DNA of 64,000 nt from the NCBI GenBank assembly GCA_030248135.1, contig JASANC010005403.1, positions 1-64,000 of the forward strand, written 5' to 3'. Shown piece after piece: positions 1-11,144 of the stretch. Position numbers and translations under genes: made by a program. Source of the DNA: Theristus sp. LFF4_11 (Eukaryota; Nematoda; Chromadorea; Monhysterida; Xyalidae). The notes beneath the pieces were generated by a model, which ran no database searches, was not told the DNA's origin, and saw only the letters and a list, made by a program, of their open reading frames with translations. The first letter of the stretch is position 1; each line of letters starts with the position of its first letter.

Positions 1-1787
1 ACGGCAACGGCGGCGAGAATCGGCGGTTGCAGGGCACGGCACCGCGGTATTGGTGTCCGTGTTACCGGTGATCAGCTGAAATGTGCCATTCAATGATAAT
101 GAGAGAAGGGCATTCATGAAGCAGTATTTAGCGACCGCGTAGCTGTGTGTGTTTTAACACAGCTACGCGTCACCATATACTGCTTCATGAATGCCGCTTT
201 ATAGTTCCGCTGAAAGTTCGACATTTCTTGGTGAGCTACACCTACAGCTTTACACTACTATGGTAAGTGGACATGACATGCCGTGTTTTATGTTGAACGC
301 AGGTGATCAGCTGAAATGTGCCATTCAATTATATTGAGAATAATAGTTCTGTTAAATGTTTGACATTTGTTGAGCTACAGCTGTACTATGCTAATTTGAC
401 ATGCCGTTTTTATGTTGAACGCAACAAAAACACAATATAATCAAAATAACTTTTTGAAAGTTCATTAATTATCATATGCCGTTTTTATGTTGAACGCCAC
501 AAAAACGCAATCAAAACAATTTTAAAGTTCACTGATGACCACCAACCAACCAACCACCAATACAGCCAGACCAACCTCATTCGCGGCCTTATCGCGGTAC
601 TTTATCCATCGATCGCCACAGCCAGTGCGTTTGTACTCCAATCGATACTGCGTCGTGTACTCCAGTCCCTGGCCAGCCCCATAGCTACCCTCGTGTTTCG
701 ACGGCCGTAATCGTGACCGGAATGTTGTTGAAGTCGATCTCTAAATACTCGTATTTCGTTTCGTCCAACAGTCCACTCGGGCACCATGCACCGCCTTCAA
801 TGTCCGTTCGTATACTGCAATGATATTTTTAAATTTTTTATTTAAAAAAATGCATGAAAATCCTGCACAAAACAAATGCGATTACTGGTTTGATGGAACC
901 ATAAAAGCCTGAGTTTTTAGAGGGTTTTTATTTCTCGTTGTACAATACAGTCCTCCCCCCCCAGCATTTTTCCAATCTCATTCCTTTTCAAACTTCTTGT
1001 CTTTTTTGCTTTTTTGTTCTCATGGTCAATGCACAACAAATGGGTGCCACTGGATTATTGCTTTGTTCAGTGATTAGAATATTGACCGACAACAACCCGC
1101 TCATCAGACATAGGATCCGTTCATTCGGACGACAATTGGTGGCAATTATAATTTTCCGGTCAGCGACGACTTTTGACCAGAATGAACACCGACAAGGATG
1201 CTCTTTTTTGGACACACACGGCACACCTTTGCTCTACTTTTACGTGCGAGACAAAAAAGACACAATTCGAGAAAACAGAATTCTCTCAGTTGTTTTGCCA
1301 AATGTCTCATCAACTTTCCAAATTTACCGCGAACTCTTCGGGCCAAGACTTTCGGCGTCGAATGAAGAGGACACTGTGATCTGACGGTCCACGATCTCAC
1401 CAGATTGCATGCCCAGCGGTGCGTTGCAGTTGGCTGAAACAAAAATTGATGAGTTTCATTATTTTTTAATAACAGTGTTGAAATTTGTTTAAAACACCCA
1501 CCCCCCTTTGTTTTTGGTGTTTTGCGTGAAAAAAGTGCGTTTGAACAGTTGTCGGTTTCTCTCCGCTTTGATTGCGTCTATGTATTTTCGAACGGCCATC
1601 AATCTTGTTTTGCGATACACGTGCTCACTCAATTTAGTACAGCGCGTTCCGAACATTTTTTGAACTCTCACCGCCACATTACAGACGAAATTACATGCAT
1701 TTTTTGCAAAATAATCCGCAGCGAAAACGAACAGCAGCAAAACGAAGGTCGTTTTTTTTTTAAACGAACACGCACGCGGAACAAAAA
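1..1787 (-). pseudogene. Inverted, broken copy of the DDR discoidin exons
   Basis: This is the left-arm mirror of the DDR gene. Mirror exons lie at about 1-74 (end of discoidin domain, cut by the window edge), 577-814 and 1328-1433. A possible signal-peptide exon lies near 1682-1787. In the 577-814 copy an extra base in the segment matching the VETQGRYG stretch of the intact copy shifts the frame and brings in a TAG at once. The possible signal-peptide exon has an expanded A/T run that shifts its frame as well. The copy therefore looks non-functional, although sequencing error in a collapsed repeat could produce the same picture. The rest of this copy would lie left of the window. Confidence 0.75.
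107..201. mobile_element. Palindromic TTAA-type MITE, copy 1
   Basis: Near-perfect hairpin of about 95 bp. It begins GGGCATTCATGAAGCAG, has a centre with GTAGCTGTG..CACAGCTAC, and ends CTGCTTCATGAATGCC. It is the mirror of the copy at 5986-6080 and must have been present before the inverted duplication. It belongs to a family with ten copies in this window and has no coding capacity. Confidence 0.85.
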
Positions 1788-2339
1788 CATGCAGACAAGG
1801 CAAAACGGAGCTTTCGCCCCTGACTTGTTCTCGTCGCGTCCGCTGAGATGGTCTGATGCCTGTTTCTCATCCTTTTGCACTTTCTTTCTGTCACTCGATT
1901 CGGCGCGCCAATGCGACCGCTCGCCCATTGCCCGCCTCCCCTGTCCGCGATTTTCCGTCGCTTGATTCTTTTCGGCTGACGGTGTGACCGGGGCGGGCTG
2001 CCTGGACGGGTGTATGCGCTAGTGTCGTATCTCGTTCTTTTCGGGGGTGGTGTCTTTCTGATTCTGGGATTGACACATAGTGTGACCAGGCAGACAGTGC
2101 TTCGTGGGGCCTTTGAAAGATATGGATTTGGATCACAGATAGAGCGGCGCGGCCCACTGCCCCTTGACCCGCTTTCTCATTTCCAGAATTTCCATTGTGC
2201 GTTTTTTTACTGAGACGAGACTGTGTCCTAAAAATCGATTTGAAAGAAAATTGCCCCCGTCCTGGTCGTCTGTGGTTCTTCTCCGACGTGTTTTTTTCAT
2301 TATTTGTCGCGCCCGTTATTTCCGAAAAAGAATCTTGAA

Positions 2340-3640
2340 CGCGCGAGCTGGAGTTTTGGCGGTGACCCCTGGGACGGACCGAGCGAACAGAAGTTTGCAT
2401 TGCGCGAAAACGTGTCGATAAAATTGCGCTCCCCAGACATCGGAACAAGAGGGGGGGTAAAAGATCCTAATATCTTTGCACAGTTGGTAGGGCCGCATGC
2501 CGGTTTTTTCTCATTTCGTTCACAACAATTTTTTTGTTTGTAAGACGAACTTGCTTTTTTTATTGGTCCATTTTTGTTCGTTTGATGGTGGTGTTGTTGT
2601 TGTTTTTTTTTTTGCATTTTTTGCTTTTCAAACAAAAAATTCTTATTGCCGTGCTCACAATTTTGGACTTGTTTGGTGTTAGAGAATCAAATTTCTACAA
2701 AAACAGAATATTGTATTGCAAACCCAAACAAAAAACTGGAGCAATTACGCAACCCCACAAGCACTTTTACACCAAAAGCCACAAAATTAGGCGAAGCATG
2801 TAACGTGCAAAGCTCTCAAGCATATTTACTGATTAGATCTGCATTATTTGTTATCTCCATTCAAGATTTTTTCGTCGTTGCTCTAAATTCACGGGATAGA
2901 CGAGGGATCGAGCTAATCTGATTGCAGCATCTACGCCTATTAGCGGTTGTTTCGACGATACATAATTTTGAATAATGCACCACTCACTGGAAGGAACAAA
3001 CGAAAACAGCACATTTTTTATCTTGTAACGCCAATTTTATAATGTCCTTCCTTATGGTGGGTGGGGAAATTAGCGCCGGAGGGCTTGAAGCATTGTTTTC
3101 AAAAACAGACGCTTTTCAGCCGCAAATTGGGACAAAAGCGCACGGTCGGTGGTGTGTGTGGGCGTCTAAATTTTGTATGACCACAATTTTTATCCAATTA
3201 TCTTTGGAACCCAGAATTTTGTGTTGTCTGATCCACCTTCCCTAGTTTTGACATTTTTTGGGTGAAAATTGCACATTGCATTGTTGGGGGAGGGACAGAC
3301 AGTTTTAAAAATGGAGCTTTTTTGAGCGGCGTTTTCATAAGCCCAAAAGTACCAAATACCAAAAACGGTGGGTTTTTGGAACATGGACGGGTAACCATTG
3401 TGAGAGGGGATCTTTGTAGGTTTTCCATGATGTTGTTTGGCGACGGCGCAGTTTTTTCTCAAACGTAAAAAAATACACCAACACTTTTTCGTGCAAAAAC
3501 AAACAATTCTTCTGTTCGCTCATAGGCAATTTTCCCTTTCAGTGTTCCCACGAGAGAATGTCGTGTTGATTTTTGCCAATCACCGCCAAAAAAGCAATTC
3601 TCCCATGCTTTTTCAGTCGCGTTTTTTTCAATAGATTTTC
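2340..3640. other. Centre of the palindrome, candidate bidirectional promoter region
   Basis: No coding exon was recognised here. The two halves still share islands such as TTTTGGCGGTGA and GAGCGAACAGAAG in opposite orientation, so this is the diverged inner part of the inverted repeat rather than unrelated spacer. Because the intact DDR gene runs right and the broken copy runs left, transcription start sites for both would be expected between about 2000 and 4400. No TATA box or initiator could be assigned with confidence. Confidence 0.4.
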
Positions 3641-4399
3641 GTTTTTTTTCGGAAAAATGACGGGCGCGACAAATAATGAAAAAAAACACGTCGGAAAGAA
3701 ATTCATTTCATGACAATTTCTGTCACACATGCGTGACTGATCCTTGAAACATGGGACGGGTTGGCAATTTTTTTCTTTCAAATCGAATTTTTTAGTTTGA
3801 CACAGTCTTCGTTCTCAGTTAATAAAAACGCACAATTTGTGGAAATTTTCTGGGAGAAATTGATGAAAGCGGGTCAACAGGGGCAGTGGAGCCGCTTGAA
3901 ACTGGCTGGCTCTATCTGTTTTGATCTCAAATCGCCATATCTTTTCAAAGGCCCCACTGAATTGCACTGTCTGCTCTGGTCACACTATTGTGTCATTTAT
4001 CCGCAGAATCAGAATAGACACCACACACCACCCCGAAAAGAACGATGATTATTTCGACACCCAATTATGCGCATACACCCTGTCCATGGCAGCCCGCGCC
4101 CGGTTCACATCCGTTCAGCCGAAAAGTAATCAAGCGACGTTGTGAAAATCGCGTGATCAGTGTGTGTTGTTGTGTATGCGGCGGTGCAATTTGTTGTTGC
4201 GATTTGCGTGTGTCGCATTTTGTGCGCGCCGAATTTCGAGTGACATTTGAGTAATTTGGCAAAGTGCAAAGGTATTTTCGGATTCTGATGGATAATCAGG
4301 CATTTCAGTGACTTCATCTTCACGCTTTGGACTTTTGCTGATCGAGTAAACAATGTCAGAGCGGGCGGTTAAAAGTCTCCGTTTTTTTGCCTTGTCTGC

Positions 4400-7300
4400 A
4401 TGTTTTTGTTCCGCGTGCGTGTTCGTTTCAAAAAAACGACCTTCGTTTTGCTGCTGTTCGTTTTCGCTGCGGATTATTTTGCAAAAAATGCATGTAATTT
4501 CGTCTGTAATGTGGCGGTGAGAGTTCAAAAAATGTTCGGAACGCGCTGTACTAAATTGAGTGAGCACGTATATCGCAAAACAAGATTGATGACCGTTCGA
4601 AAATACGTAGACGCAATCAAAGCGGAGAGAAACCGACAACTGTTCAAACGCACTTTTTTCACGCAAAACACCAAAACAAAGGGGGGTGGGTGTTTTAAAC
4701 AAATTTCAACACTGTTATTAAAAAATAATGAAACTCATCAATGTTTGTTTCAGCCAACTGCAACGCACCGCTGGGCATGCAATCTGGTGAGATCGTGGAC
4801 CGTCAGATCACAGTGTCCTCTTCATTCGACACCGAAAGTCTTGGCCCGAAGAGTTCGCGGTAAATTTGGAAAGTTGATGAGACATTTGGCAAAACAACTG
4901 AGAGAATTCTGTTTTCTCGAATTGTGTCTTTTTTGTCTCGCACGTAAAAGTAGAGCAAAGGTGTGCCGTGTGTGTCCAAAAAAGAGCATCCTTGTCGGTG
5001 TTCATTCTGGTCAAAAGTCGTCGCTGACCGGAAAATTATAATTGCCACCAATTGTCGTCCGAATGAACGGATCCTATGTCTGATGAGCGGGTTGTTGTCG
5101 GTCAATATTCTAATCACTGAACAAAGCAATAATCCAATGGCACCCATTTGTTGTGCATTGACCATGAGAACAAAAAAGCAAAAAAGACAAGAAGTTTGAA
5201 AAGGAATGAGATTGGAAAAATGCCGGGGGGGGAGGACTGTATTGTACAACGAGAAATAAAAACCCTCTAAAAACTCAGGCTTTTATGGTTCCATCAAACC
5301 AGTAATCGCATTTGTTTTGTGCAGGATTTTCATGCATTTTTTTAAATAAAAAATTTAAAAATATCATTGCAGTATACGAACGGACATTGAAGGCGGTGCA
5401 TGGTGCCCGAGTGGACTGTTGGACGAAACGAAATACGAGTATTTAGAGATCGACTTCAACAACATTCCGGTCACGATTACGGCCGTCGAAACACAGGGTC
5501 GCTATGGGGCTGGCCAGGGACTGGAGTACACGACGCAGTATCGATTGGAGTACAAACGCACTGGCTGTGGCGATCGATGGATAAAGTACCGCGATAAGGC
5601 CGCGAATGAGGTTGGTCTGGCTGTATTGGTGGTTGGTTGGTTGGTGGTCATCAGTGAACTTTAAAATTGTTTTGATTGCGTTTTTGTGGCGTTCAACATA
5701 AAAACGGCATATGATAATTAATGAACTTTCAAAAGTTATTTTGATTATATTGTGTTTTTGTTGCGTTCAACATAAAAACGGCATGTCAAATTAGCATAGT
5801 ACAGCTGTAGCTCAACAAATGTCAAACATTTAACAGAACTATTATTCTCAATATAATTGAATGGCACATTTCAGCTGATCACCTGCGTTCAACATAAAAC
5901 ACGGCATGTCATGTCCACTTACCATAGTAGTGTAAAGCTGTAGGTGTAGCTCACCAAGAAATGTCGAACTTTCAGCGGAACTATAAAGCGGCATTCATGA
6001 AGCAGTATATGGTGACGCGTAGCTGTGTTAAAACACACACAGCTACGCGGTCGCTAAATACTGCTTCATGAATGCCGCTTCACTCTCATTATCATTGAAT
6101 GGCACATTTCAGCTGATCACCGGTAACACGGACACCAATACCGCGGTGTACCGTGCCCTGCAGCCGCCGATTCTCGCCGCCGTTGCCGTGCGCCTTGTGC
6201 CGTTTTCACTCTACCCTCGCATGGTGTGCGTGCGCGCGGAGTTCTATGGGTGCAACGATACAAGTGAGCAATTCTGTGATTTCAATATTTTGAATTTTCT
6301 GGTAATATCTTTTATTTTGGTCCCGCGTCTCGATGCGCGCATAGATGGGTATGAAAACTTTTTCAGAGCATCCGTTTTGGATTCGTGTTCCACTTGGCGG
6401 ACGCAAAGCGTCGGAATTGGAGATTGAATTGCAAATGGTCGCCAACCAATGGCTGTTGTTGAGCGAAGTGCACTTTGCATTCGGTTGGTTCGTCTACGGT
6501 CATGATGAAAAGTTTCATCTTGTGAATGTGATCATCTTTGTTGGTACAGCGGATCTTTTAGAAAACAAGTCTCTCGCGTTGATTGTTTCGACGAAAGATA
6601 ACATTGACATCGACAAGAAACTGTCATATGAAAAGGACACTTTGAATGGTTTGTTCCAGCCCTCCATAAATGTGTTTATGTGTTGTGATTTCCAAGTTCA
6701 GATGACATTTGTATTGCTTTTACTCAGGCGCCTTTGCACAACCAGAAAACGCAGCAACAGACGAGGCCACCTATCGACAAGAACGATTTCAAATCAGCAC
6801 AACGCAGATGATTCTTGTTTCCGGTGAAACTTCACGCATTCAAACAGAACGTCGATGCAAAGTCCGTGAAATCCATGAAATAAAATCTAAACATGTTCTT
6901 TCAGCTGTTATCCTGGCTTGCCTGTTGGTTGTGCTCGCCATCATTGTGCTGGTCGTCTTCAAACATCGTCGGCATCGTGGCAAACTGTGCGGCGGTGGAA
7001 CTCCCGATTACAGTGGACTGAAAATGCCGCAGATTTACGCCGACGACAATTTTAAACGTGAGAAAGAAGTGCCCAGTTTTGTTGTAAGTTGGCTTTTTAA
7101 ACTGATTTTCAAAGCGTTCCCATGATCCTTTGTTTCTCAGTGCACCCGCAGCTGACGCTGGTGACGACGGCGCATGATGACGGCGCCCTGGGCACGACCG
7201 TCTCCACGTTGACGCGCAGTCCGCTGGCTCTCGTACAACAGGGCAGACTGGCACAGGCGCCAAACGGCAGCTTATACGTGCTGCCAACTGGTCAGTCAAA

Positions 7301-10300
7301 CATTCACTCAGTGTCAGTCAGCCAGGGGACACCGCGGTATGCGTCTACCTGGCGAAACCGCAAACAGCGAACTTCATGTATTGCCCGGTCGATTACTTTG
7401 TTGTTGTTTGTTGATTGGATTTTTTAGGCGATGTTTTTAGCCAGCGCTAGCCCAGAGAAGCGTACAGAACGCCATTGAGTAGGGCGCCCATTGAGTTTTC
7501 TCTGTCATTAAGTGCCTATACACCCCTCGGCGGGGCTCGATCCCCCGAGCGCACAGACTGCAGTCTAACGCACTACCACCAGGCCACGAGAGTGAAACAA
7601 ACAGTGCCTGGTCGATTATTACTTTGTGTTCGGCTTTTTCTATTTCACTGATAATAAAATTCCGTTTTGACTTGCGTTTGAAAACACTGAATTTTGTCAA
7701 TTTTCTGTGCGTTCTGTTCAGCGTCAGCCAGCGGCACCGCCGGCAGCAACCTGAGCGACTGCACAAACAGCAGCTCGTTTGGTCGATCGTCTCAGCGAGG
7801 CCCACTGTTGAATGGACTGCCGTTTCCGGCGCCGACACCGCCGCAGTTGGCAGATGACCCGATGCCGGTCATTGGTGCGTTTTGTCATTGATTTCGACAG
7901 ATTGATCATGATTGATCATTCTTTTGATTGATTGATTGATTAATCCTTTTATCTAATTGCACTGATCTCAGAAGAGGTGTACTAAAATAGCTAAAAGGCT
8001 AAAAAAAGGCTGCTCACAGGTGTTCCTGTGTTCACATAATTAACGTGTCTCAGTAATCATAGTAGCCGTGTTACTAGCCCCGTTTCCTCAGGATTGAAAA
8101 AAAGGATCATTGAACGTTCGTTGCTCATAGTCCCGTTTTCTTAGCATTGGACAAAACACGGATCACTAAAACTTTCGTTCCTTATAGTCCCGTTTTCTCC
8201 GGATTAGAACAAAACACAGATCACCGAACATTCGTTGCCGCTCAGATGCGTCCGACTACGCGGAACCAAGCAGCAGCAGTGACACGGGGCACGTCGACTA
8301 CAACGCCAGTACACTGCCGTTGCTGAGCGAACACAAACGGGTGCTGTCGCCAGCTGTTGGCAACGCTTGCAAATCTGCGAAACCACCGCCGCCGCCGCCC
8401 GCCCGGTCGGCAACCATAAATCGCAAACAACAACGCGTCACCGCTCGATCCACCCGATCACCCGCCAATCACCAACCGCATCATCTGAACATGCCGTCCA
8501 CTTCGTCCGCGCATTCACTGCTGTCGAATTCTAGTCCGAATAAACGATTATTGATAAACAGGTACTTTTTTAAAAATTGTTTGTTTTAAATTGAATGAGT
8601 TCAAATTTCTGAATCACAATTGCAGCAGGTCGCGACAAGAAGAAGAACAGCAGAACAATGACGATGCGCACGACGACTCGACATCCGAGTAAGTGGCTAT
8701 TTCGCAATTTCCACATTTTTTCTAAAAGCAACCAGTCAACCAAACTCCATGTTGCCGAATCGTAGTTCGAATTTATCTCATGGCGTTTCGTTTTTTCACC
8801 GTTGTCAATCTTATTCATCACTTCATTCACCATTCTCAGACCAACGGAAGACACCGGCTACAGTAGTCCGTCGACGTCCCCCGTGCCAGAGGTCGCGCGC
8901 AGTCGACTGCGATTCCGACAGAAACTCGGCGCCGGCGAATTTGGCGAGGTGCATCTGTGCGAGGTGCTCGAGCAGGCGCCCGGACAGAACGAACGCTTCG
9001 ACTCGGCCGAGATGGTCGCTGTGAAACTGTTGAGGGAGACGGCGTCGGAGGATGCCAAGTGGGTCGCCTGGGTGGCTTCTTTTTTGCTTTTTTAGAAAAC
9101 TGTAGAACCTACTGAAATCCGGTTTCATCCGTTCGACCACAGTGACATTCAAATCAGTACCAATTCAAGCACCGTAGTCACGGTATGATCACTTTCCAGG
9201 TTCCCGATTTTTACTTCAACTTTCTTCTTCACATACATGATTGCATAATACATAAAAACAGCAAATACCCTATTTCTCAAAGTAACCAAAATCGACAAAC
9301 ATCAATTGTAACATTCATTCAGAGAGTCGTTCCTGAACGAAATGCGCATCCTGGCGCGGTTGCACGACGCCAACATTGTGCAGCTGCTCGGTGCGTGCAC
9401 CAACGACGAGCCGCTGTGCATGGTGGTCGAGTACATGCAGCACGGAGACCTCTGCCAGTTTCTGCGCTCGCGACCGGCTCTCAAGTGCGTAGAGCTTCTC
9501 TTTTGTTTTGGAAAATCTCTCGTAGTTTTATTATTTTTTCTTTTGGTTCCACCATGACTCAATGCGTTTGCTTACACGATTGCGATTTGCGGTTCATATT
9601 TGCGATGTCGACATATTGCAGATTCGGTTTTGCTGCGTTTAGCTGTGCGACTTTTCCAAGAGACTGAAACGTGTCGAACAGCTTTCTCAAACGGTATTGG
9701 CTAGCTATCCGCGCATTTTCAGCCTCAGCGCGCAGCTGCACATCGCCGCGCAAATCGCATCCGGCATGAAGTACCTGGAGTCGCTGAACTTTGTGCATCG
9801 CGACCTGGCCGCTCGGAATTGCTTGGTCGGCGAGAAGTTGGCCGTGAAGATCGCCGACTTTGGTATGGCTATTCAGCGATACGTTGACGACTACTACCCG
9901 CTCGACGGCAGATACGTGGTGCCGGTGCGTTGGATGGCGCCGGAGTCGATTGTGTGTGTAAGTGCGCGCTTTTTTTCAAATATGACTTTTTATTTTGGTC
10001 CCGAGACTCAACGCGCGCATAAATTGATAAACAGTTTCATGTATGACGCGGGAATTCAAAATTGGCAAAGTGATCCGAGTCCCCTAAATAGAGCCGAGTC
10101 ACTTAGGCGACTTTGAATTGACACATAAAGATTGACACTAGTTTCCTTTCTGCTTCTGCACGCGCATTCAGTCGCAGAATCCGAAACATTGATAATAGTC
10201 TATTTCGTTTTATACTAAAATAAGAACCGTTTTTATGGGTAAATTTTGTGTTTCAGGGCAAATTCAGCCCAAAATCGGACGTGTGGTCGTTCGCGGTGAC

Positions 10301-10975
10301 CCTGTGGGAAGTGCTCAGTCGTGCTGGGGAGCAGCCGTACGCGGCGCACGACAGTGAACAAGTGATCGAGGCTGCAAGGACAGCGTACGACACTGGACGG
10401 CTCACGGTGGGAAATGCAACAGCTGCTCAGCGCTTAAGCGGCATTCATGAAGCAGTATTTAGTGACGCATAGCTGTGTTGAAATATAGCTACGTGGTCAC
10501 TAAATACTGCTTCATGAATGCCCCTTTACCTCAATAAAGCTTGGTGGAATAAGCGTCCACAGTGAATGTTCCGATTGTGAAGATTGAGTGACTTATTAAG
10601 GCCCGTTCATACTGGCGTACGCTGACGTACGTCGACGTCCGTCAAACGCACGTCTCCATGAACGGTAGTATGCAATCACACGAGGACGAGACCTGACGTG
10701 ACGCGACGTGCCGTATACGCATACGTCAGTATGAACGGGCCTGAACGTTAGATGGCTAATGCAAGGAGCACGAGTGAGCTGTTTTGCAGATGCAACTGTG
10801 CCGCCCAGCCGGTTGTCCCCGAGAGCTGTACGACTTGTTGCGTCACTGTTTCTGCGTCAATGCCGACGAACGCCCAACGTTCAGAGAGCTGCATTCGTAT
10901 CTCTCGCAAACGTCGACGAATCTCGAATGTTCTGCCGTCCATCAACAACACCTCGGCTCAGAGGAATATTTTTGA
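4400..10975 (+). CDS. ddr: Discoidin domain receptor tyrosine kinase
   Basis: Collagen-type receptor tyrosine kinase of the plasma membrane. Exons by hand: 4400-4505, 4754-4859, 5373-5610, 6113-6263, 6367-6483, 6728-7083, 7152-7290, 7722-7874, 8246-8561, 8626-8688, 8840-9058, 9323-9484, 9723-9957, 10257-10406, 10790-10975. The sum is 2697 nt (898 aa) with all phases agreeing; human DDR1 and DDR2 are about 913 and 855 aa. Order: putative signal peptide ([12 protein letters not shown]), F5/8-C discoidin domain about 36-200 ([29 protein letters not shown]), DDR-specific domain (WLLLSEVHF), TM helix about 299-320, long Ser/Pro/Gln-rich juxtamembrane with a DYAEP tyrosine motif, kinase from about 583. 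The kinase shows [12 protein letters not shown] (about K644), HRDLAARN (about D735), IADFG, paired activation-loop tyrosines ([10 protein letters not shown]) and [15 protein letters not shown]. It ends EEYF. The first exon is the least certain. Introns hold a SINE and MITEs. Confidence 0.92.
5986..6080. mobile_element. Palindromic TTAA-type MITE, copy 2
   Basis: Mirror of the copy at 107-201. It lies in the DDR intron between the exons ending at 5610 and starting at 6113, and forms an almost complete hairpin (GCGGCATTCATGAAGCAG ... CTGCTTCATGAATGCCGC). Confidence 0.85.
6300..6350 (+). repeat. Short dispersed intronic repeat, copy A
   Basis: A 45-50 bp segment around ATCTTTTATTTTGGTCCCG followed by a GCGCGCATA motif. 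It recurs in another DDR intron (about 9985-10030) and, reversed, in a Kunitz-gene intron (about 23128-23176). It lies just before the acceptor of the exon starting at 6367. The nature is unknown; possibly the end of a MITE. Confidence 0.5.
7401..7594 (-). mobile_element. tRNA-derived SINE, copy 1
   Basis: Reverse-oriented SINE in a DDR intron. Read on the minus strand it starts with CTCGTGGCCTGGTGGTAG, an A-box-like tRNA head. A B-box-like GGGGATCGAGCCCC follows, then a unique body and a short CAA-rich tail. Flanks show an imperfect target-site duplication: GGTCGATTACTTTG at 7387-7400 against GGTCGATTATTACTTTG near 7609-7625. Transcription by RNA polymerase III and mobilisation by a LINE are inferred from the boxes, tail and duplication. 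Confidence 0.8.
9985..10030 (+). repeat. Short dispersed intronic repeat, copy B
   Basis: TTTTTATTTTGGTCCCGAG followed by GCGCGCATAAAT, matching the segment at 6300-6350. It lies in the DDR intron after the activation-loop exon. Confidence 0.5.
10438..10525. mobile_element. Palindromic TTAA-type MITE, copy 3
   Basis: Hairpin inserted in the DDR intron between exons 14 and 15. TTAA at 10434-10437 directly precedes GCGGCATTCATGAAGCAG, and the right end runs CATGAATGCCCC then TTTA. Confidence 0.85.
10599..10742. mobile_element. GGCCCGTTCATACTG-type MITE
   Basis: Terminal inverted repeat AGGCCCGTTCATACTG against CAGTATGAACGGGCCT, enclosing a centre full of ACGT/CGTACG motifs. It is non-coding and lies in the last DDR intron. 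A related shorter, diverged copy is at about 25168-25252. Confidence 0.75.
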
Positions 10976-11144
10976 ACCATTGGTGATCTTTAATGGGGTA
11001 CAAACGTTTTGCACAAAAGGAATATTTTATTTTTGTGATTAATTGTTATTTGAAGTACTGTCTGTTTATTTTTTACTGTTTTCGACATAAAACACCCAAT
11101 GCCGCGCAAATTCTACAATATTTTATCAGAGGTTTGGCTGTGAT

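Larger units (their letters stand above)
1..6187. repeat. Giant inverted repeat (palindrome) around the DDR 5' region
   Basis: The first 6.2 kb reads nearly the same on both strands. Outer positions pair as x with 6187-x: 602-787 with 5400-5585, 938-1384 with 4803-5249, and 107-201 with 5986-6080. The outer ~2 kb of each arm is almost identical. Inner parts (about 2000-2340 against 3640-4100) are recognisably homologous but diverged, with small indels. The ~1.3 kb centre is only weakly alike. The left end of the arm is cut by the window start, so the repeat may extend further. It could be a true head-to-head duplication or an assembly fold-back; the graded divergence between arms favours a real duplication. 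Confidence 0.93.

Noticed and set aside
4400..5041. A 213-codon open frame on the plus strand (and its mirrored partners on the left arm)
   Set aside because: Only the first ~35 codons fit a signal-peptide exon; the rest runs through an intron and covers the discoidin exon 4754-4859 in the wrong frame.
6841..6903. A possible intron within the DDR transmembrane exon ending at TTTCAG near 6903
   Set aside because: The frame stays open through it and no good donor was seen; reading through keeps the phase and length of the model.
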